A model generated the notes under the pieces. The model did no database searches, had not been told where the DNA came from, and saw only the letters and a list, made by a program, of their open reading frames with translations. Of a DNA stretch of 37,621 bases, positions 26,701-33,253 are shown piece after piece (within the stretch, counting starts at the first letter, position 1; every line of letters starts with the position of its first letter). Source of the DNA: an uncultured Lachnospiraceae bacterium (GTDB taxonomy: Bacteria > Bacillota > Clostridia > Lachnospirales > Lachnospiraceae); NCBI GenBank assembly GCA_947591245.1, contig CANQCY010000019.1, positions 1-37,621 of the forward strand. Direction: 5' to 3'. The translations under genes and the position numbers were made by a program.

Positions 26701-26779
26701 CAAGAAGGCGGTATTCCGAGTTCCAAAGGGAACGAAAAAGAAGTACGCAAAGAAACTAAAGAACCAGAAAATCAAATAA
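17705..26779 (+). CDS. Giant secreted protein with Calx-beta, BNR-like, Big2-like and BspA-type LRR regions
   Basis: A 3024-residue protein starting at ATG 17705 after GAAGGAGGAA. Residues 1-28 form a Sec signal peptide (basic start, MAAVLAAAMLMSG, probable cleavage near AAA). One Calx-beta-like fold appears split: its first half lies at about 82-118 and its second at about 285-345, with a charged Lys/Glu/Ala-rich insert between. A second, intact Calx-beta domain spans about 336-440. A dockerin-like calcium loop (DVNNDGNISNSKDD) is near 1075. An acidic then Gly-Ser linker is at 1460-1500. BNR/sialidase-like propeller strands (SSDEGATWSEP) occur near 1790-1945. A Big2-like segment lies near 2745, a Pro/Ser/Thr linker near 2830, and BspA-type leucine-rich repeats at 2895-3024. 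No LPXTG or SLH anchor is seen. It is probably an adhesin-like surface protein; the partner is unknown. Confidence 0.85.
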   Translation: MQIRKMRKRVMAAVLAAAMLMSGNIQAAAETVSQEKAAERQKEAALQEKLKETIRDSDAMAAQYPNGLFNFLGTQYETKEGKEYIEIAVIRQGGTQGEASVRFRAVDITASYGDDYEIYTSKNKRSGEKIAKGEDAAPLIQNAYDEETDLSAADPEKVVEQAVEKESEKTEQKAERKAQKNAKNAQKKEDGEESGISGGLAGSTVQTAEESAGTVEPQEAIEEVSASGLKAAKSAASGAESDRKDWRAVAAGSEQEKEAREQYDAFLSKAGGSETELTFEDGEYIKYLYLFPKDDKDAEAEEQLIMALLQKDGNPEVGGSYSAYVNIKDNDGKEKTKYEFADSEVTADKDKVSVTIRRTSGTGYNDSVYVGTAEGTANAGADYKAGLKTLNFFAGQTEQKVTIDILDNEYREKDRDFYLILSIDGEKYEDARCHVTIKGNGKGTMKAQATANDAEKITPNGSDNGTVGTWKIMASDFVSRDNYSRSGDTLSVDHTGNTKGTWVGNNFTTYGVNSITFQVKNEGKGKTTTWKEQKSKINLRWKYRWKFREYWTETHTSHEDNFSFTFARSTYSGPISSWSSKIIGWTPSRWSGGINMDSKANSGNNAKPSIKNIVLNLQPYTYRIMGPSQKFYATTYTLANDKADTLTAGDKKDITPSLELESLGSRVKNTKSTNRLYRSDALTFKLNNWDSSALTFNGIEASADGTTWTKVSGNLNLVMNADFFKKLHLDAANVAGYPLYTNIIFRPSFSYKNAKVKFTLENENKGTYTNLSKNFTTGGNPQLHVGDTIKNIQGKSANAAAYQPSFAAKQGASESAASKSAYKSAGTGALTLDSSNSQGAVAVLKIPDLYTEVQLAYANPSVTVQADPNTYRNTIANEVISVDGTEYKCDDADQLNKLHEVMAKKYADDTDAKIKLTFEYNHNPDYMNGKVTSDPVFGTPKSAVLNIYQDNGTPSKTYTEEPSVTKRDGKDVYSFTYEGNWKEMGFVAGSTATVTVNGQNGMTSQETEIDFLDQSASYIMAVDPNGDVMKDKDGNQAGSVRTKLAFLNMNPLVNYNYIAFTSPNFVGQWADYSLDVNNDGNISNSKDDNEVAAAQKRLEELGQDAGLANQNQEVYIGNNFVYQPSLYAQSKIYYDLIKRNTSTGNNRVGLSLTERKATVLSPGVYKETPLLGAVVTMPGGDLAEEGENGNYYDIGSYEKGRNYLADVTYQGIHFQARCVGTRTISQEINTSDIMYPIDFNVKQDGKDIGVKSNGNTPYVDVEDKAGSNHTFTFGFRSSVGIKPNKAKVTLYDKDKRVLYTETLTRKDVNTPFEVSIDLAKAGVKSGTNMTIQGIYNDGTTDQVYPEVDTGIIFSRKLTALSVATSFKSPFNKTLKMFNKIGTQFDLPLDYDLGSLGTKPVTYRDDDGALHKVIQIAFGYNTEVKEELERIQTEEMAENKGNAMSGRTAVTKYIDNIMEGGVIGDEDDEEEEGEEGEESPGSGSGPGSGSGSGSGSAGKADNIDQAKQNAQNAQDPNAAQSDNMGNTTFDFGFSVAVILTVETGPDTDPDTSGANFFDSLMLVAAGEARVESSFVYTTPIGIDIIVEVKAGGNAVAAFAAGSSTKNPYGDVFNLNKDGDEKAFTLTKDDFDIYTKFLLAPTLTLGAGVGLGGGKIFKVVVSGTADFDFKFTAPIIGTDTVSQGSGEVTLGADLELKILFIKKKWNLYKSETMDLFSYGAQGIDEMLSDFQENYLYDAIKAEDLETVSRDYLKNRSEWQPYDISAQKVEAGAEKILQEGVYPYPDAKILDLSDGKILAVFLDDPGTDKGYDTANNSVVMYSYSSDEGATWSEPAIIDDDKTRDEAPYVYQVTDEKALVVWSDASEALKEVDSGEALKGNLGKMDITGAWFDCQAGKMGDGFQIAQTKTSFEDGSERTDYYDAAPMISYDEETKRLMVYYTASDYEGSEVTDGTGSTEGTGSESDLEDPEQAKEAVTYGDIINGYSVTAFTTAEMDADGEFGSFEAPEFVDLSIPSIKEESGSEGSGMIDPKVIDGDVISYNGLSLHAYTIDEDQSDKTLGDRELFMQIYNYSGNEGKGEFHYPIQITSDGAEDANPQFVRCRNMTYLYWISGGDVKYINITSLVKEMQAGDLTPDDTEHDGFLRLKTVTDEENEQSGIYYVEGDPSYTAIAHKVEKDENGEVTAEQPITDYDIQSNGKTMYMLWTDLVTETKDPNKSGAENVIKETQVFGAYCEPAMELEETEEPYAFEDSDYITYQFADGKDKTTYPESYTITKLPEDTELTEAEKAELEEKVGQKTTIDYTAEADLNGETGKVKAGDPAVRKVQKIKTDGGSGWSDPIQITRETGNEYNYDDLTFRVTDQNVVQAMFSRGPQVLNEDGAFEVDEANRMLAVQNFTITSTLEKGDMTYRRISGEEEGAEAGAEDAAEKSGETYCYPGDTAEFSVSLTNDGFKPLEDIQYRTYMTKGGEEVEGSASEWQPVAPDVYQEAVQTLDVYTDDAEANTPAAGNVEKGNEVEVNRLLGGKTVTLSGRAALGDEIEGTVFVIELKTKEGGEDKIEKIEKALVVEPNVTVSAGQTELLDENTASVVVNVANSGNKEYTGDVKLLNGDKELAVKKDVTAAPGESVDYVLEADISGCKFGDVTTNADGSKQDALSLDLVYGNADGKVENKAEVVRKTSTEGGYATDAIRSIDIGASDAEDAEATPEKVGSEYEVPANKPVSLKSLFDIDENSEAAKKLAASGYTADAQMITEWTSSDPDVAFVSGNGLLVPMKEGTAEIQAVVYPGQRDQISDAAEQSSNSAGGYVTSNGRYRVPESLITTKSVKVKVGAPEEEDPSPTVTPTDNPSQTPGSTAAPGGDVPGSSTAPGSTAAPSAVPGSAAPASTAAPGTEASKKTVTKGGVKYEVKKSAGGVVVTGASKKTLKKVVIPATVKIGGKKYKVTEIKANAFKNQKNLKNVIIGKNVTKIGAKAFYNDKKLASIRFKGKKAPSIGKKAFAGIAKKAVFRVPKGTKKKYAKKLKNQKIK

Positions 26780-26780
26780 T

Positions 26781-26845
26781 ACCGGGACGGAATCCGTCCG
26801 GTACAGGCAGAGTACCTCCGCTTATGCCCTCGCGGGCATAAGCGG
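26781..26845 (+). repeat. Two hairpins between the giant protein gene and the exporter operon
   Basis: The first stem is ACCGG-ACGGA/TCCGTCCGGT with one bulged G (26781-26802). The second is a perfect 12-bp stem CCGCTTATGCCC/GGGCATAAGCGG with loop TCGC (26818-26845). Neither is followed by a T tract, so full termination is doubtful; they may stabilise or partly separate the two messages. Confidence 0.5.
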
Positions 26846-26892
26846 AAGACTTGCTTGAATGGATAAAAAAATCTGTATGAGGAGGACATCGG

Positions 26893-28056
26893 GTGCTGTG
26901 TAAAAAAACGACTGCCAGAGCGCTTTTCGCTCTTTATATGTCGGCAGTAATGATGCTGTCGGCCTGCGGCACGCAGCCGCCGGTTTCGGCAGATGGTGAA
27001 GTACAGGAAAAAGTGATAGCGGTTTTGGGCTGGGATGAGTATGTAGAAGGAAATCAGGATTTTATCGATGGGATGGAAATGGCGCTGAAAGAGTGGAATA
27101 CGCGCGTTCCGATCCGGGTGGAGTATTACAATGATGAGGGAAATTATGATAAGGGCCTGCTGATGGCGCAGGAATTGACGAAAAAAAGCAATGTGGCGGC
27201 TGTATTCAGCTTTCAGGATTTTGAGGTCATCGACGCCGAGGCGCCTTATTTTGAAGAAGCAGAGAAACCGCTGGTTGCCATCCAGGGCTGTTATGAAAAG
27301 ACATTGGAGAGGGGACTCAAGTTTGTCTTTTCTTCCTATGTGAGTTCAAAGGACATGGGGGCGGCCGCAGCCAAATACTGCGCAAATAAAGGGATTCAGC
27401 GCGTCGCATGCTGCCATACGGACACGACGTTTGAGGAAGACGAGATCAAGGGATTTTGTTCGGAGGCACAGGCTCAGGGGATGACGGTCACCGACCTCCA
27501 GGTCGGGCTCGATTCGTCAAACAGCCTTGAGCGGGCGTACCAGCGTTGGAAGACCCTTGGGGCGCAGGCGCTTTATCTGTGCAAATACACGGAGACGGAA
27601 AGTGAAAAGGACTGGATTTTCCGTACGATCCAATATATCAAGGAGCGGGATCCGGATTTTTTGGTTTTGGGGGACTACTCCCTGAACGGCCCGGAATACC
27701 TTGAAAAATATGGGAAAGACATGGAAGGGACGGCGTACCCGCGGCCGTATTCTGTTATGGAGGGAGAAAAGTCCAAGGAATTTCAGGACAAATACGCCGA
27801 ACTTTACCCGGATATGCTTCCGGTGGGCGACGGCGCTTACCAGGGATACGATATGACGCAGATGGTGGAGACGGCGCTCCAGAATAAGGGTGAGAAAGCA
27901 GACGGCGTGGCAATCCGCGATTTCTTCAAGGCAGAGGGCGGATACGACGGCGTAAGCGGCAGCCTTTCTTATTCGGAAGAGGGGAAGATCCGTTCTACGA
28001 TTGAATACTACTGCGTCCACGGCGGTACGTTTGTCATGGAGGAAGCCTATGAGTAA
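26893..28056 (+). CDS. Lipoprotein solute receptor (type 1 periplasmic-binding-protein fold)
   Basis: A 387-residue protein starting at GTG 26893 after GAGGAGGAC. The signal peptide ends in a lipobox LSAC with Cys25, so it is anchored outside the membrane. The rest matches ABC-type receptors of the amino-acid/branched-chain type: KVIAVLGWDEYVEGNQDFIDGMEMAL, then a two-lobed pattern (VAAVFSFQDF, RVACCHTD, FLVLGDYS). No importer permease or ATPase is encoded nearby. The HlyD-type adaptor gene overlaps its stop codon by 8 bases, so it belongs to the exporter operon. It may act as a ligand sensor or a handover factor for the exported peptide; both ideas are inference. Confidence 0.82.
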   Translation: MLCKKTTARALFALYMSAVMMLSACGTQPPVSADGEVQEKVIAVLGWDEYVEGNQDFIDGMEMALKEWNTRVPIRVEYYNDEGNYDKGLLMAQELTKKSNVAAVFSFQDFEVIDAEAPYFEEAEKPLVAIQGCYEKTLERGLKFVFSSYVSSKDMGAAAAKYCANKGIQRVACCHTDTTFEEDEIKGFCSEAQAQGMTVTDLQVGLDSSNSLERAYQRWKTLGAQALYLCKYTETESEKDWIFRTIQYIKERDPDFLVLGDYSLNGPEYLEKYGKDMEGTAYPRPYSVMEGEKSKEFQDKYAELYPDMLPVGDGAYQGYDMTQMVETALQNKGEKADGVAIRDFFKAEGGYDGVSGSLSYSEEGKIRSTIEYYCVHGGTFVMEEAYE

Positions 28057-28963
28057 ATTATTTCGGAAAGAAGCCTTAAATAATATAGCGAGCCCGGAGC
28101 AGCTGGATCAACAGGTAAAGATCGTCAAGCCGTTTCACTGGATCGGCGTGCTCGGCGCGCTCCTTTTGGCGGCGGGCGTCATCATCTGGGGCGTCTTTGG
28201 CAATATCAACAGCACGATCCAGATGCAGGGGCTGGTGTTCCCGAAGGCGGGCGTGCAGCAGATCATCTGCCAGAACCCGGGGGCGGTGCAGAACGTCCTG
28301 TACAACATCGGGGATACGGTAAAGCAGGGCGACATACTCGCCGTGGTGCCGGACGAGGAGCGCCTGGGGGAGATCGAGAGGAAACAGGACGAGATCGCCG
28401 GGGCTGCCAAGCCGGAAGAGAAAGCGGAGCTGAAAAAAGAGCTGGATGAGCTGTACAGCGATTATGAGAGCCATTCGGTCATCCGCGCCGAGATGTCCGG
28501 CACGGTTCAGAATATTGTGAGGACCGGGGAGGTGCTGGAAAAAGGGGACGAGGTGGCGAACATACTCGTAAACAGCCAGTATTCCAATAACCGGCAGATC
28601 GCCGCATACGTGCCGCTGTCGGTTGCAAAACGGCTGACGCTCGGGATGGAGATGCAGATATGCCCGTCCTACCTCAGCAGGGAGGAGTACGGCTATATGG
28701 AAGGATACGTGTCGTCGATCGGGGAGGTTCCGGTCACGGAGGAGAGCCTGCGCAGTTATTATGGCAACCTGGAATATGTCTCGGATATCCTTCCCTCGCA
28801 GAGCTGCGTGGAGATCCTGATCAGCATCCAGATGGACGAGGAATCGGCAAATCAGTTCCGCTGGTCCAATGTAAAAGGAGAAACCGTCGCAGTAGAGGTG
28901 GGAACCGTATGCGACATACAGGCTGTGGTAGAGAAAAAGAAACCGATCGACCTTTTGTTCTGA
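28049..28963 (+). CDS. NHLM-type secretion adaptor (HlyD family)
   Basis: A 304-residue protein starting at ATG 28049 inside the end of the receptor gene. One membrane helix (about residues 33-53, WIGVLGALLLAAGVIIWGVFG) is followed by a biotinyl-lipoyl-like half (PGAVQNVLYNIGDTVKQGDIL), a Lys/Glu-rich helical hairpin near 110-135, the second half (AEMSGTVQNIVRTGEVLEKGDEV), and a beta-barrel part. This is the layout of membrane-fusion adaptors. The short hairpin and the two following exporter genes fit the three-gene NHLM bacteriocin export cassette. It should form a conduit between the two ABC exporters and the outside of the cell. Confidence 0.85.
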   Translation: MSKLFRKEALNNIASPEQLDQQVKIVKPFHWIGVLGALLLAAGVIIWGVFGNINSTIQMQGLVFPKAGVQQIICQNPGAVQNVLYNIGDTVKQGDILAVVPDEERLGEIERKQDEIAGAAKPEEKAELKKELDELYSDYESHSVIRAEMSGTVQNIVRTGEVLEKGDEVANILVNSQYSNNRQIAAYVPLSVAKRLTLGMEMQICPSYLSREEYGYMEGYVSSIGEVPVTEESLRSYYGNLEYVSDILPSQSCVEILISIQMDEESANQFRWSNVKGETVAVEVGTVCDIQAVVEKKKPIDLLF

Positions 28964-29008
28964 GGTCTGCGGAAATACAGTTTATATAGTGAGAGAGGGC
29001 AAGATATC

Positions 29009-31156
29009 GTGCGGACGTACAAGAAAGTACCGGTCATTCTGCAGATGGAGGCGTTGGAGTGCGGGGCGGCGTCGCTGGCAATGGTTCTGGCGTATTATGG
29101 CAGATTCATTCCGCTGGAGCAGCTCCGTATGGACTGCGGGGTGTCGCGGGATGGCAGTAAGGCGAGCAATATTCTGGCGGCGGCCAAATTCCATGGGATG
29201 GAAGCGAAAGGATACCGTTATACGGTGGATGCGCTGAAAAAACTGACGGCGTTTCCGGTTATCATCCATTGGAACTTCAACCATTTTGTCGTGCTGGATG
29301 GATTTCGCGGGAACAAAGCGGTAATCAACGATCCGGCGGGGGGCGTGGTGGAAGTCCCCATGGAGGAGTTTGAACAGTCCTTTACCGGCGTCACGCTGGT
29401 GATGGAGCCGGGAGAGCAGTTCGAGCGCTGCGGGAAAAAGAAAAACGTATGGGATTTCCTCGGGAGGTATATCGGAAAGTACAAGAAGAGCATATTTTTT
29501 ATCCTTCTGTGCAGCCTCCTGATTACGCTGCTCGGCGTCCTGTCGCCGGTCTTTTCGAGGATTTTTATGGATTATATCCTGCTGCAGCAGGCGTCGGAGT
29601 GGATGCCGTACCTCATGGGAGGGATGCTTTCTGTGGCGGCGGTCCTTCTGCTGCTCCATATGATACAGGCGGCGGTGATCTTCCGCGCCGGCCGCGCGGT
29701 GGGGATGCAGATGAACGCCCGGTTTATGTGGCATGCGCTTCACCTTCCCGTCGAGTTTTTCGGCCAGAGGTCGCCGGGGGATATCAGCGGGAGGCAGTCG
29801 GACAATGAAGAAGTGACCGACCTTTTATTTCGGAGGATTGCGCCGACGGCAGTGAACGTCCTGATGGCGGCCCTGTATTTTGCCGTTCTGGCGCTCCTAA
29901 ACCTGCCGATGGCGATGGTTGCGCTGGCGGCCGTGGTTTTGCAGTTCGCGGTCATGCGCCGGATGTCGGAGAGGAACCAGATGGAGAGCAAAAAGATATC
30001 CCGCGACGAAGGAAAGTACGCGGGGGCGGCAGTGTCCGGCATCGCCATGATTGAGACGATTAAGGCGAGCGGCTCCGAGGAAGGGTATTTCCAGAAAATC
30101 ACAGGATATCTGGCAAAATACAACAATTCCAAGACGGCGTTCCAGATGAGGATGCTCGCGGCGGAATTTCTGCCGGAGCTTCTCTCCAACATATGCGATT
30201 CGCTGCTTCTGATTATGGGGATTTATTACATCCTGGACGGGCGGATCACCATCGGCCTTCTGCTGGCGTTCCAGGGCTTCTTTGGCCAGTTCCTCGCGCC
30301 GGTCGGCGCATTTATGGAGATGGGGAGCGAGATGCAGCAGGTGACGGCGAAGCTTGAGCGGATCGACGACGTGCTGAACTATCCGGCGGACGTTCCGGAG
30401 GAGATGGATTGGGATCAGGATGGGACGTATGAGAGGCTTGAGGGGCGGCTGGAGTTTTGCGACGTATGTTTTGCCTATGGAAGGCTCAGCCCGTTATTTA
30501 TAGATAATTTCAACCTCGTGATCGAGCCGGGCCAGACGGTCGCGCTCGTGGGCGGGAGCGGAAGCGGCAAATCGACGCTCGCCAGCCTGATTACCGGGAT
30601 TTACGTCCAGCGGAGCGGACGGATCCTGTTTGACGGACAGGAGCGGACGGAGATTAACCGCTACGTCTTTACCCAGAGCGTAGGGCTCGTAAACCAGACG
30701 ATCTCCCTTTTCAACGACACGGTGCGCAACAACCTGACGCTGTGGGACGACAGCGTGGAAGAGAAAGATATCGTGGAGGCGTGCCGCCTGGCGGAGATCT
30801 TTGACGATATTATGCAGAAACCGGAGGGGCTGGATTATATGCTGACAGAGGGCGGGAAAAATCTTTCCGGCGGGCAGAGGCAGCGGCTGGAGATCGCCAG
30901 GGCGCTCATCAAGATGCCGTCGGTGCTCATCCTCGACGAGGCGACCAGCGCGCTGGATCCGGTGACGGAGAAGAAAGTGATGGATGCATTGAAAAAAAGG
31001 CATATTACGAGTATCCTGATTGCACACAGGCTGTCTACGGTGCGGCATGCGGACCAGATTATCATGCTGGATCACGGACATATCGCAGAGACGGGCACGC
31101 ACGACAGCCTTATGGCGGAAAACGGCGCGTATGCGGCGCTGGTAAAGAGCGAGTAG
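29009..31156 (+). CDS. NHLM-type peptidase/ABC exporter with C39 domain
   Basis: A 715-residue exporter starting at GTG 29009 after AGAGAGGGC. Residues 1-125 are a C39 double-glycine peptidase with the catalytic triad visible: Cys18 in LECGAASLAMV, His92 in NHFVVLDG and Asp108 in NDPAGG. Residues about 150-430 form the transmembrane domain. The ATPase has Walker A GGSGSGKST near 515, signature LSGGQRQRLEIARAL and Walker B VLILDEATSALD. It should cleave Gly-Gly leaders inside the cell and pump out the mature peptide, and the 54-residue peptide at 17492 is the only such precursor I find in the window. All catalytic residues are present. Confidence 0.92.
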   Translation: MRTYKKVPVILQMEALECGAASLAMVLAYYGRFIPLEQLRMDCGVSRDGSKASNILAAAKFHGMEAKGYRYTVDALKKLTAFPVIIHWNFNHFVVLDGFRGNKAVINDPAGGVVEVPMEEFEQSFTGVTLVMEPGEQFERCGKKKNVWDFLGRYIGKYKKSIFFILLCSLLITLLGVLSPVFSRIFMDYILLQQASEWMPYLMGGMLSVAAVLLLLHMIQAAVIFRAGRAVGMQMNARFMWHALHLPVEFFGQRSPGDISGRQSDNEEVTDLLFRRIAPTAVNVLMAALYFAVLALLNLPMAMVALAAVVLQFAVMRRMSERNQMESKKISRDEGKYAGAAVSGIAMIETIKASGSEEGYFQKITGYLAKYNNSKTAFQMRMLAAEFLPELLSNICDSLLLIMGIYYILDGRITIGLLLAFQGFFGQFLAPVGAFMEMGSEMQQVTAKLERIDDVLNYPADVPEEMDWDQDGTYERLEGRLEFCDVCFAYGRLSPLFIDNFNLVIEPGQTVALVGGSGSGKSTLASLITGIYVQRSGRILFDGQERTEINRYVFTQSVGLVNQTISLFNDTVRNNLTLWDDSVEEKDIVEACRLAEIFDDIMQKPEGLDYMLTEGGKNLSGGQRQRLEIARALIKMPSVLILDEATSALDPVTEKKVMDALKKRHITSILIAHRLSTVRHADQIIMLDHGHIAETGTHDSLMAENGAYAALVKSE

Positions 31157-31168
31157 AGGAGGGATACC

Positions 31169-33229
31169 GTGGATATCAGCGAAAAGATAAAACAGAGAAA
31201 GCACAGCGACCGCACGCAGTATATCGCATCCTTGCGCAGTTTGTGCGATGCGGCAATCGGGATTCCCGACCAGGAGGGGATGGAGTCGCTTTTGGATTCC
31301 GCCGGCGCGATGGGGCGTCCGGTTCAGCTGACGGGGCGCTGGTGGAAAAACGACGCCATGCCGCTGTGGTGCCGGGAGAAGGATGGCGGGAAGCAGCGGG
31401 TACTGGCGCCCGGAAAGTTTGGCGGCCTGTTTTTCCGGGATGAGGAGAGCGGCCGGAGAATCCGGGTGCGGGCTGCGGCAGCGGAAAAGTTTGAGCCGGA
31501 GGCGGTATGTTTTTCGCCGACGTTTCCGGAGACGGCAATGACGCCTTTTGGGCTGGCGCGCTTCCTCATGAAAGCGCTGCCCGCAGCGGATTATGTGTTT
31601 TTGGCGGGGACGTCGCTTCTGGTGGCGCTTCTCGGCATGATTATACCGGCCGTAAACGAATATGTATTTCAGTTTGTCATTCCATCGGGAGAAAAGACCG
31701 ACATCCCGTTTGTATTTACGCTGCTGTTCGGGGTCGTCTTATCTTCCGCCCTGTTTTCCCTGCTTCGCGCCGTGTGGGCGGCGAGGGTCGGGGATAAGGT
31801 GCGGAACCTGGCGGAGATCGGCCTGTGGAACCGCATCCTGAATCTGCCGGTGAAGTTTTTTCAGGGAAAAGATTCCGGCGACTTGGCCGAGCGCGCGATG
31901 GCGCTGGGCGAGGTGTGCGACGCCGTGACGATGTCGATCGTGCCGACGTTTTTGACGCTCCTTACGTCATTTGTATACTTAGGGCAGATCGGCGGGTTTT
32001 CCGCGCGGCTGCTCATCCCGGTTGCGGGGATTCTGCTCTGCATGTTTGGGTTTTCCTTTGCGGCCGGTTTCCTCATGGTTCAGTCAAACCGCAGGCAAAA
32101 TGCGGTTTCCATGCTTTTATCGGGATTTTCCTACCAGCTGTTCCAATCGGTGGGGACGATTAAGGCAAACGGCGCGGAAGTCCGCGCCTATTCGAAGTGG
32201 GCGGGGCATTACAGCGGACGGCTCCGGATCCTTCCGCATTTTCTCGTGAAATTTGCCGACGCCATCCAGACGACGATTCTCTTTCTGGGAACCATACTGA
32301 TATATCAGGTCGTCTGGAAGAGCGATGTGAGCCCGTCTGCGTTTATCTCTTTTCAGGTGGCGTTTGCTTTCCTTACCGCCGCGGTGGAAAAGGTGTCGGG
32401 CGTCGTGTCGCTGGCGGCTTACGTAAAATCGGCGATGCATATGTTCATGCCGTTTTTTGAAGAGAAACCGGAAAAACTCACAGAACGGAAACGCGTGGAG
32501 TCGCTGAGCGGCAAGGTCGAGATCAGCCATCTGTATTTCCGCTACAATGAGGCGTCGGGGGATATCCTCCATGACTTTTCCTTTTCCGTGAAGCCGGGGG
32601 AATACGTAGCGGTGGTAGGGCCTTCCGGCTGCGGAAAGTCCACGCTGATACGCCTGCTGCTCGGATTCGAGCGCCCGGACCGAGGCGCGGTTTATTATGA
32701 TGGGATGGATCTGGAGGAGCTTGACTGCCAGTCGGTGCGCCGCCGGATCGGGACAGTGCTTCAGGACGGAAGCCTGTTTGCCGGCGATATTTATTCCAAC
32801 ATCACGCTGTGTGCGCCGCAGATGCCGGTGGAAGAGGCGTGGGAGGTCGCCGAGGAGGCAGGGTGCGCCAAAGATATCGAGGATATGCCTATGGGGATGT
32901 TCACGATGGTATCCGATGGGTCGGGCGGGATTTCCGGCGGGCAGAAACAGAGGATCCTCATCGCGAGGGCGCTGGCGATGAAGCCGGATATCTTATTGTT
33001 TGACGAGGCGACCAGCGCCTTGGACAACGTAACGCAGCGGACGGTGATGGAGACGCTGGCGAAGAAGAAGGTGACTCGGATCGTGATCGCCCACCGCCTG
33101 TCTACGATTATGGACTGCGACCGGATTATCTGCCTGGACGGCGGCCGCGTGGCGGAAGAGGGAACATACGGGGAACTGATGGAACGAAAAGGAAAATTTT
33201 ACGATCTGGCGAAATTTCAGCTGCTATAA
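31169..33229 (+). CDS. Second NHLM-type ABC exporter (no peptidase)
   Basis: A 686-residue protein starting at GTG 31169 after GAGGAGGG, 12 bases behind the C39 exporter. The first 130 residues are a soluble non-peptidase region lacking the C39 cysteine motif, as in the second ABC protein of NHLM systems. Hydrophobic segments cover about 145-420. The ATPase has Walker A GPSGCGKST, signature ISGGQKQRILIARAL and Walker B ILLFDEATSALD. It probably pairs with the C39 exporter as a heterodimer, or works beside it with the HlyD adaptor. Confidence 0.88.
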   Translation: MDISEKIKQRKHSDRTQYIASLRSLCDAAIGIPDQEGMESLLDSAGAMGRPVQLTGRWWKNDAMPLWCREKDGGKQRVLAPGKFGGLFFRDEESGRRIRVRAAAAEKFEPEAVCFSPTFPETAMTPFGLARFLMKALPAADYVFLAGTSLLVALLGMIIPAVNEYVFQFVIPSGEKTDIPFVFTLLFGVVLSSALFSLLRAVWAARVGDKVRNLAEIGLWNRILNLPVKFFQGKDSGDLAERAMALGEVCDAVTMSIVPTFLTLLTSFVYLGQIGGFSARLLIPVAGILLCMFGFSFAAGFLMVQSNRRQNAVSMLLSGFSYQLFQSVGTIKANGAEVRAYSKWAGHYSGRLRILPHFLVKFADAIQTTILFLGTILIYQVVWKSDVSPSAFISFQVAFAFLTAAVEKVSGVVSLAAYVKSAMHMFMPFFEEKPEKLTERKRVESLSGKVEISHLYFRYNEASGDILHDFSFSVKPGEYVAVVGPSGCGKSTLIRLLLGFERPDRGAVYYDGMDLEELDCQSVRRRIGTVLQDGSLFAGDIYSNITLCAPQMPVEEAWEVAEEAGCAKDIEDMPMGMFTMVSDGSGGISGGQKQRILIARALAMKPDILLFDEATSALDNVTQRTVMETLAKKKVTRIVIAHRLSTIMDCDRIICLDGGRVAEEGTYGELMERKGKFYDLAKFQLL

Positions 33230-33253
33230 TGGCGCTACGGAATGGAGGATGTT

